NCBI GenBank assembly: GCA_022793975.1
Contig: JAAWDW010000161.1
Location: 1-6,881 of the forward strand
Source of the DNA: Bacillota bacterium
GTDB lineage: Bacteria > Bacillota > Clostridia > Peptostreptococcales > Anaerovoracaceae
Length of the DNA: 6,881 bases
Direction: 5' to 3'
Positions 1 to 4,452 of the stretch are shown here, in pieces. The notes beneath the pieces were generated by a model, which saw nothing but the letters and a program-made list of their open reading frames with translations, was not told the origin of the DNA and did not search any database. The translations under genes were made by a program, and so were the position numbers. Numbering within the stretch: the stretch's first letter is position 1; the number at the start of each line of letters is the position of its first letter.

Positions 1-1
1 A

Positions 2-331
2 GCAGCTATGAAGGGTATGCTCGATCCTGAATATAAAGAGGTAATTCTGGGCAATGTAGAAATCAGGAATACCTTTAAGGTGCCGGGTGTCGGCATTGTC
101 GGCGGCGCGTATGTAACTGACGGCAAAGTTGTGAGAAACGCGGAAGTAAGACTTGTAAGAGACGGTATTGTAATTCACGAAGGTAAGATTTCTTCACTTA
201 AGCGTTTTAAGGACGATGCCAGAGAAGTGGCGCAAGGATACGAATGCGGTATCGGTATCGAGAATTACAACGACATCAAGGAAGGCGATATTATAGAATG
301 CTTCCAGATGGAGGAAATTAAGAGGGATTAA
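2..331 (+). CDS. infB: Translation initiation factor IF-2, C-terminal end (5' partial)
   Basis: This is the last part of IF-2, the GTPase that brings initiator fMet-tRNA to the 30S subunit and promotes 50S joining. The reading frame is open from base 2 and runs off the left edge, so the G domain and domains II-III lie outside the window. The 109 visible residues match the C-terminal beta-barrel domain (C2) that binds the formylmethionyl end of the initiator tRNA. Diagnostic stretches are KVPGVGIVGGAYV, then the R-x-RLVRDG segment, EGKISSLKRFKDDAREV and GYECGIGIENYNDIKEGD. The internal ATG at base 8 is not a start, because the preceding codons also fit the family. Its TAA stop is 3 nt before rbfA, and the end of infB carries the rbfA ribosome binding site, so the two are cotranscribed. 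Identification is secure. Confidence 0.96.
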   Translation, partial: AAMKGMLDPEYKEVILGNVEIRNTFKVPGVGIVGGAYVTDGKVVRNAEVRLVRDGIVIHEGKISSLKRFKDDAREVAQGYECGIGIENYNDIKEGDIIECFQMEEIKRD

Positions 332-334
332 AAT

Positions 335-790
335 ATGGGTAAAGGTTACAGAAGCGGAAGGCTCGGAGAAGAGATAAAGAAAATAATTTCTTCGCTGCTG
401 CTCCGTGAGATAAAAGACCCGAAGTTGCTTGAAAGTATGGTGAGCGTGTCTGCTGTAGAGGTGACAAACGACGGCAGCTACGCTACCGTGTATATTTCCG
501 TACTCGGTACGGGAAACGGCGGATTTGCGACTGATGAGGAGAAGGACGGGATCGTTCAGGCTTTTGGCAGGGCGAAGGGTCTAATAAAAAGAGAAATAGG
601 AAAGAAAATAAAGCTCAGGCATGTTCCGGAGCTGATTTTCAAGATTGATAATTCTATGGAGTACGGCATCAAGATGTCAAGTTTGATAGACGGACTCGGT
701 ATAGAAAATTATCAGCTGGATGATGGCAGCGAAAATATTGGAAATGATACATCAGTGTCTGAGATTGATGATATTATGAAGGACTTATAG
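335..790 (+). CDS. rbfA: 30S ribosome-binding factor A
   Basis: RbfA is a small KH-fold (type II) cytoplasmic protein that binds the immature 30S subunit near the 5' end of 16S rRNA and supports late 16S maturation and cold adaptation. The 151-residue product shows the family pattern in order: a basic N-terminal helix with R-x-x-RLGEEIKK (about residues 6-16), the IKDPKL element, SVSAVEVTNDGSYATVYISVLG (helix-strand core), a helix AFGRAKGLIKREIGKKIKLR, then HVPELIFKIDNSMEYG (about 96-111). An AGAGGG ribosome binding site at 321-326 sits 8 nt before the ATG, inside the end of infB. The protein is longer than the usual 115-135 residues. There is a Gly/Asp-rich insertion near GTGNGGFATDEEKDG and an acidic tail from about residue 124 (DDGSENI, then SEIDDIMKDL). 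The tail is probably disordered and does not affect the call. Confidence 0.95.
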   Translation: MGKGYRSGRLGEEIKKIISSLLLREIKDPKLLESMVSVSAVEVTNDGSYATVYISVLGTGNGGFATDEEKDGIVQAFGRAKGLIKREIGKKIKLRHVPELIFKIDNSMEYGIKMSSLIDGLGIENYQLDDGSENIGNDTSVSEIDDIMKDL

Positions 791-830
791 AATTTATGCA
801 ATTTAAATAAACTCAAGGGTTAAGCTAATT

Positions 831-1826
831 ATGAACACACTGAAAGAGATAGCAAAAATGCTTTTGAAAGCACAGAATGAAAAAATATTGCTTTTTCCAC
901 ATGTGAATATGGACGGTGATGCGCTGGGCTCGTCTGCAGCACTCTGCAGTGTGCTGCAAAAGCTTGGTAAGACGGCGTATATTCTGACAGAAGACGATAC
1001 GGCGTATAATATTGAGTTTCTGGACAGAGGGTACTGTGTACGGGTTGATGAGACAACGGTGGGCACACCGGATGTATGTATCTGTATGGACTGCGGCAGT
1101 ACCGATAGATTTGCGGCTCGTGCGGAAGTTTTTGAGAACGGCGCTGTGAGTGTATGTATAGATCATCATATAACATCGAAGCCGATTTTTGATATGAATT
1201 ATATCGACGGCAGCGCGGCGGCAACGGGCGAAATAGTATATGATCTGATAAAGGAACTTGAGAATGCTTCGGGCCGTACGCTTTTTGATGCGGAAATAGG
1301 AGAAGCGATATTTGCGGCGATTGCGACTGATACTGGTAATTTCCAGTATTCAAATACAACGGAAAAAAGTCATCTGATAGCGGCTGCACTTTTGAAAATC
1401 GGTACTGATGAGAGCGGCGTGTGCGTAAAAATTTATCAGAATGCAAAGCTTTCAAGAATAAAACTGAATGCAGCGGCTGTGGATAATATGAAGCTTTTTG
1501 CAGACGGCCGGGCTGCGATAGCGACAGTGACGCAGGATATGATAGACGCCTGCGATGCCGAGATGAGCGAGGCTGATGGAATTGCAGAAACGATGAGGAA
1601 TATACGCGGAGTTGAGATTTCAGTGCTTCTTAAAGAATACGGCAGAGATGAGGTTAAAGTGAGTATGAGGGCGAAGTCTTATGCCGATGTTGCTAAAATA
1701 GCGGCGGGATTCGGAGGAGGAGGTCACGTAAGAGCTGCGGGATGTACACTCAGAATGAAAATATCGGAGGCGGAAAAGATTATGACAGAGGCAGTTTCAG
1801 AGGCGCTGCAGAAGGAAATGCAATGA
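831..1826 (+). CDS. nrnA: DHH/DHHA1 family phosphoesterase, NrnA-like nanoRNase / pAp phosphatase
   Basis: The product is a 331-residue cytoplasmic enzyme of the DHH superfamily. Characterised NrnA proteins degrade RNA oligos of 2-5 nt and dephosphorylate 3'-phosphoadenosine 5'-phosphate (pAp), using two divalent metals, usually Mn. Metal-binding motifs are intact: H24-x3-D28-x-D30 in HVNMDGDALGS, D87 in MDCGSTDR, the DHH triad D111-H112-H113, and D167 in AIATDTGNF. The C-terminal DHHA1 substrate-binding domain has the glycine-rich GFGGGGHVRAAG at 293-304. Length is close to B. subtilis NrnA (about 313). The start is ATG 831, with an AAGGG at 815-819 and an 11-nt gap, which is a weak, long-spaced site. 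Its position between rbfA and truB is typical of Firmicutes. It ends in an ATGA overlap with truB. Substrate preference (nanoRNA, pAp or cyclic dinucleotide products) cannot be settled from sequence; the family call is firm. Confidence 0.92.
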   Translation: MNTLKEIAKMLLKAQNEKILLFPHVNMDGDALGSSAALCSVLQKLGKTAYILTEDDTAYNIEFLDRGYCVRVDETTVGTPDVCICMDCGSTDRFAARAEVFENGAVSVCIDHHITSKPIFDMNYIDGSAAATGEIVYDLIKELENASGRTLFDAEIGEAIFAAIATDTGNFQYSNTTEKSHLIAAALLKIGTDESGVCVKIYQNAKLSRIKLNAAAVDNMKLFADGRAAIATVTQDMIDACDAEMSEADGIAETMRNIRGVEISVLLKEYGRDEVKVSMRAKSYADVAKIAAGFGGGGHVRAAGCTLRMKISEAEKIMTEAVSEALQKEMQ

Positions 1827-2890
1827 TAAAAGAGGGCATAATAAACATAAACAAGCCGGCAGGGATGACGTCACATGATTGTATATACACTGTGCGGCGT
1901 CTTACAGATATAAAAAGAGTGGGACATACAGGTACTCTTGATCCGAATGCTACCGGGGTACTACCGGTGTGTATAGGCAGCTGCGCGAGGATAGCAGAGT
2001 ATACGGAACTTGACATCAAGGAATATGACTGTACAATGATGCTCGGAATTGTGACGGATACACAGGATATCTGGGGAGAGGTTTTGTCAGACAAACGAGA
2101 CGAGATTTTCAGCGGAAAAATTAGACTGACGGGGAATGATGTGCGGAATGCATTTTCGGGATTTTCGGGGGTAACGGAGCAGTATCCGCCCAAATATTCT
2201 GCCGTACGTTATGGTGGGAAGCGTCTTTATGAATACGCGCGCGACGGTCAGGAAGTCGAGATACGACCGCGCCGCGTGTATATAGAAAGTGTCGATATCA
2301 AAGATATCGACCTTTCGTCATACACAGTGCGCTTTTCCGTCAGATGCGGAAAAGGCACTTATATCCGAGCCATTTGTAACGATGTCGGTGAAAGGCTCGG
2401 ATGCGGCGCGGCAATGAGCGCGCTTACGCGTACTAAAAGCGGAAGATTTGAAATTGCCGATGCAGTGGATCTTTCTTATCTCAAAGAGCTAACAGAGAAG
2501 AAAGGTACTCCGGGATTCGAGGAACTTGTAAATTCACTGGTGTTGCCTGCTGATTATCCGCTTACTTCTTTTGGGCGTGCCGAAATTAAGACAGCAGAAC
2601 GCTCAAAGTGGTTTGTGAACGGAGGACATATCAGACTTGCGGAGACAGATGTAACGCGCCGTCCGAAATACAAAGATGAGAAACCGCCTTTTGAAATAAG
2701 GCGTGAGTACAAGGATGCGTACTGTATGTACGGCAGACTTACAGAGACGGATGAGAAAGGGAAAAGCTGCTGTGCGTCTGATAGGGATGCTTGCGTGGAG
2801 CTTGATTTTCTCGGTGTTGCATTCTACAATTACGACTACAAAAAACTTGTTGCGGACAAGGTTTTCAGGAGAACAGATGAAAGTATTTAA
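1823..2890 (+). CDS. truB: tRNA pseudouridine(55) synthase TruB
   Basis: TruB converts U55 in the T-loop of elongator tRNAs to pseudouridine and also acts as a tRNA chaperone. The 355-residue protein opens with IININKPAGMTSHD, followed by GHTGTLDPNATGVLPV, whose D40 is the catalytic aspartate. Next come the QYPPKYSAVRYGGKRLYEYAR region and CGKGTYIRAICNDVGERLG, both hallmark TruB blocks, and a C-terminal PUA-like domain ending FLGVAFYNYDYKKLV. I chose ATG 1823 because it overlaps the nrnA stop (ATGA), has AAGGA at 1812-1816 with a 6-nt gap, and begins right at the conserved IxNINKP start. An ATG 81 nt upstream is in frame but would add a non-conserved segment inside nrnA. The protein is about 50 residues longer than usual. 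The excess lies in the PUA region (about 275-328) and is charged, with four cysteines (C301, C316, C317, C324). The last 14 nt overlap ribF. Confidence 0.95.
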   Translation: MIKEGIININKPAGMTSHDCIYTVRRLTDIKRVGHTGTLDPNATGVLPVCIGSCARIAEYTELDIKEYDCTMMLGIVTDTQDIWGEVLSDKRDEIFSGKIRLTGNDVRNAFSGFSGVTEQYPPKYSAVRYGGKRLYEYARDGQEVEIRPRRVYIESVDIKDIDLSSYTVRFSVRCGKGTYIRAICNDVGERLGCGAAMSALTRTKSGRFEIADAVDLSYLKELTEKKGTPGFEELVNSLVLPADYPLTSFGRAEIKTAERSKWFVNGGHIRLAETDVTRRPKYKDEKPPFEIRREYKDAYCMYGRLTETDEKGKSCCASDRDACVELDFLGVAFYNYDYKKLVADKVFRRTDESI

Positions 2891-3812
2891 CAGCCTTGAA
2901 GAAATAAATAATATGGAGCCGACAGCCGTGGCGCTCGGTAATTTTGACGGCATACATAAAGGTCACCGTGAACTTATAAGGCGTGCGGTGGCGAAAGCGA
3001 AAGCGGAAGGACTGAAGAGCGCGGTATTTACATTTTCTACCCATCCGCGCAATGCGTTTGGGAAAAATATTGTAAAAAATATAATAAGTGCTGAAGAAAA
3101 AGCGAAAATTATAGCGGAATTAGGTATTAATTATTTATTTAATCTACCGTTTTCAGATGAAATTCGTACGCTTCCGCCTAGCGATTTTATAGACGAGCTT
3201 CTTATAGACAAGTTTAATATGAAGGAAGGTTTCTGCGGATTTAATTATACTTTTGGTTATAAGGCTGCAGGAACTCCGGAAACGCTCAAGGCTGAAGGAG
3301 CGCAAAAAGGTTTTGCAATTCATATACTTGAACCGTATAAAGTAGACGGCGATGTAGTGAGCAGTACGCTCATAAGAAAGATAATCGAAAACGGTGCTGT
3401 GGAATTGTGCGCAAAATATATGAACAGGAATTTTGCCGTAAGCGGTGTGGTGACAGAGGGCAACAGGCTTGGAAGTACGGAGTTCGGGTTTCCAACGGCG
3501 AACATAAATGTCGATGAAAATATGATACTGCCGCCGAATGGGGTTTACATTACTAAGACACTGTGGCGGGAGAAGTGGTATCCGAGCATTACCAATGTCG
3601 GCAATAAGCCGACTATCGGTGATTATGCCAAGAACACCGAAACGCATATACTTGATACCGATTTTGACAGGGAACTTTATGGTGAGACGCTACGTGTAGA
3701 ATTTCTGAAAAAACTGCGTGACGAGAGAAAGTTTGACTCTCTTGGCGCGCTTCGCGCTGAAATTGCGGCAAACTGCGAAACAGCACGTGAGTATCACGCA
3801 AAACATAAATAA
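2877..3812 (+). CDS. ribF: Bifunctional riboflavin kinase / FAD synthetase RibF
   Basis: RibF phosphorylates riboflavin to FMN (C-terminal kinase) and adenylylates FMN to FAD (N-terminal adenylyltransferase). The 311-residue length is normal. The N-terminal nucleotidyltransferase domain has GNFDGIHKGH at 21-30 (the GxFDGxHxGH nucleotide-binding signature), FTFSTHP, then GFNYTFGYKAAG and the VSSTLIRKII motif. The kinase module has GFPTANI with P206-T207-A208-N209 (ATP/Mg binding), LPPNGVYI, NVGNKPTIG and E255-T256-H257 (ETHILD), where the glutamate is the expected catalytic base, then the ELYGETLRVEFLKKLRDE block. ATG 2877 is preferred because AGGAG at 2867-2871 lies 5 nt upstream and the conserved region begins soon after. 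The frame extends further upstream only through truB. The 14-nt overlap with truB suggests translational coupling. No FMN riboswitch-like leader is present here. It appears to be the last gene of the upstream operon. Confidence 0.96.
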   Translation: MKVFNSLEEINNMEPTAVALGNFDGIHKGHRELIRRAVAKAKAEGLKSAVFTFSTHPRNAFGKNIVKNIISAEEKAKIIAELGINYLFNLPFSDEIRTLPPSDFIDELLIDKFNMKEGFCGFNYTFGYKAAGTPETLKAEGAQKGFAIHILEPYKVDGDVVSSTLIRKIIENGAVELCAKYMNRNFAVSGVVTEGNRLGSTEFGFPTANINVDENMILPPNGVYITKTLWREKWYPSITNVGNKPTIGDYAKNTETHILDTDFDRELYGETLRVEFLKKLRDERKFDSLGALRAEIAANCETAREYHAKHK

Positions 3813-3900
3813 AAAGCAAATAAAATGTTTATATATAGATTTTATCAAATGCGGGGTTTAATTATATTGGCCCACTTCGGCAGTTTTTTACCAAAACCCC
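3813..3900 (+). other. ribF-rpsO spacer with an inverted repeat; possible weak ribF terminator
   Basis: This AT-rich gap contains an AT-only dyad, ATAAAAT (3820-3826) with ATTTTAT (3839-3845), and a better inverted repeat, GGGGTTT (3853-3859) with AAACCCC (3894-3900). The second repeat has 34 nt between its arms, including a T6 run at 3884-3889. Neither is a textbook intrinsic terminator: the loop of the second is large and only TTTAC follows it. The 3' arm ends immediately before the rpsO -35 box. The region may weaken read-through from ribF or affect the promoter; this is inference from sequence shape only. Confidence 0.35.
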
Positions 3901-3930
3901 TTTACAAACCACGCTTTTCCGTGGTATCAT
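3901..3930 (+). promoter_or_regulatory. Sigma-A-type promoter for rpsO(-pnp)
   Basis: A -35 box TTTACA (3901-3906, five of six matches to TTGACA) and a -10 box TATCAT (3925-3930, five of six matches to TATAAT) are separated by 18 nt. Transcription would start near 3936-3939, about 85 nt before the rpsO ATG. The site lies in the only sizeable gap upstream of rpsO and directly precedes a structured leader, which supports a real promoter. No start site was measured. Confidence 0.68.
3908..3925 (+). repeat. Perfect dyad inside the promoter spacer
   Basis: ACCACG (3908-3913) and CGTGGT (3920-3925) are perfect inverted arms around a 6-nt centre, filling nearly the whole spacer between the -35 and -10 boxes and touching the first base of the -10. 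The position suits a repressor operator. The dyad is upstream of the predicted start, so it would not be in the main rpsO transcript; it could form a hairpin only in read-through RNA from ribF. I do not recognise a known operator consensus. Confidence 0.4.
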
Positions 3931-3935
3931 ATATT

Positions 3936-4020
3936 GTCAAAAATATTTTACCTCTGCTGAGTCACAAGACACTCCGGCTTTGACCCGGAAGAGGCGTATA
4001 TAAGAAAAGGAGAAAATAAA
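3936..4020 (+). promoter_or_regulatory. rpsO mRNA leader, candidate S15-binding autoregulatory RNA
   Basis: The predicted 5' leader folds around nested complementary segments. P1 is CCTCT (3951-3955) with AGAGG (3990-3994). P3 is TCCGG (3973-3977) with CCGGA (3985-3989) around a 7-nt loop. P2 is GTC (3961-3963) with GAC (3968-3970) around ACAA. Together they make a compact three-way junction upstream of the ribosome binding site AAGGAG (4007-4012, 8 nt before the ATG). A competing fold pairs GCTGAGT (3956-3962) with ACTC and GGC (3971-3978). S15 naturally binds a three-way junction in 16S rRNA, and S15 autoregulation through leader RNAs, including a three-way junction in Geobacillus, is established. 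That this leader does the same is inference; the pairings are visible. Confidence 0.55.
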
Positions 4021-4287
4021 ATGATTGATCAGGCAAAGAAACTCGAAATAATAAAAGAGTATCAGACAAAAGAGGGAGACACAGGTTCCCCGGAAGTACA
4101 GGTAGCAATCCTTACTTACAGAATCAACGACTTAAATGAGCATCTCAAGGTGCACAAGAAGGATCACCATTCGAGAAGAGGTCTTCTCAAGATGGTAGGT
4201 CAGAGAAGAAATCTTCTTAATTACCTGAAGAACAAGGATATTGAAAGATACAGAAGTCTTATTGCTCGTCTGGGATTAAGAAAGTAA
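4021..4287 (+). CDS. rpsO: 30S ribosomal protein S15 (uS15)
   Basis: S15 is a primary binding protein of the 16S rRNA central domain: it binds the junction of helices 20, 21 and 22 and starts platform assembly. It also contributes to intersubunit bridging. The 88-residue product matches the usual 88-89 residues and contains GDTGSPEVQVA (19-29), the LTYRINDLNEHLK helix, HKKDHHSRRG (45-54, the rRNA-contacting loop), and MVGQRRNLLNYL and the LIARLGLRK terminus. The ATG has AAGGAG 8 nt upstream. Arginine is coded almost only by AGA, and codon choice is more uniform than in truB and nrnA, as expected for a highly expressed gene. It has its own promoter and leader, and a terminator 24 nt downstream separates it partly from pnp. 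Confidence 0.98.
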   Translation: MIDQAKKLEIIKEYQTKEGDTGSPEVQVAILTYRINDLNEHLKVHKKDHHSRRGLLKMVGQRRNLLNYLKNKDIERYRSLIARLGLRK

Positions 4288-4310
4288 TTAAAAATTACGA
4301 AACGAAATTT

Positions 4311-4343
4311 AAGCGAGGCCGAAACAACCTCGCTTTTATTTAT
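4311..4343 (+). terminator. Intrinsic terminator/attenuator between rpsO and pnp
   Basis: A perfect 8-bp stem, AAGCGAGG (4311-4318) with CCTCGCTT (4328-4335), surrounds a 9-nt loop. The T-rich run TTTTATTTAT begins within its 3' arm. Because I see no convincing promoter between it and pnp, it probably acts as a partial terminator that sets the ratio of rpsO to rpsO-pnp mRNA. This is like the terminator found between rpsO and pnp in E. coli. Confidence 0.85.
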
Positions 4344-4348
4344 ACGGC

Positions 4349-4365
4349 GGCAGGCTGTGTCTGCC
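4349..4365 (+). repeat. Hairpin in the pnp leader
   Basis: GGCAGGC (4349-4355) can pair with GTCTGCC (4359-4365) across a 3-nt loop: 7 pairs, one of them G-U. No T-run follows, so it is not a terminator. It lies between the rpsO terminator and pnp. In enterobacteria a stem in the pnp leader is cut by RNase III and mediates PNPase autocontrol, so this could be a processing site, but no such role is shown here. The flanking GCGGC (4347-4351) can alternatively pair with GCCGC (4386-4390). Confidence 0.4.
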
Positions 4366-4434
4366 AAAAAGCAAAAGAGGAGTAAGCCGCAGGGTACAGC
4401 TCCGCAAATAACGAAAAAAGAGAAAGAAATAAAC

Positions 4435-4440
4435 AGGAGG
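4435..4440 (+). promoter_or_regulatory. Ribosome binding site of pnp
   Basis: This is a full AGGAGG Shine-Dalgarno. It lies 12 nt before ATG 4453 and only 3 nt before an in-frame TTG at 4444. The first gap is a little long and the second too short for normal initiation, so the ATG is favoured. Confidence 0.8.
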
Positions 4441-4452
4441 TAGTTGTTTATT

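Noticed and set aside
829..1455. Long open frame of 208 codons on the minus strand opposite nrnA, with further overlapping ones nearby
   Set aside because: It lies wholly opposite a gene with every DHH/DHHA1 motif intact, has a low-complexity His/Ser/Tyr/Pro-rich translation and no recognisable domain.
1742..1822. Upstream in-frame ATG that would extend TruB by 27 residues
   Set aside because: The extension lies inside nrnA, matches nothing in TruB, and the ATG at 1823 has a good ribosome binding site and the conserved N-terminus.
2703..2876. Upstream in-frame start that would extend RibF by 58 residues
   Set aside because: The extension is out-of-frame translation of the truB C-terminus. 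The ATG at 2877 has AGGAG 5 nt upstream and gives a normal 311-residue RibF.
2871..3812. Possible FMN riboswitch or other flavin control near ribF
   Set aside because: ribF begins inside truB with no leader, and none of the surrounding sequence shows room for, or the pattern of, an FMN aptamer.
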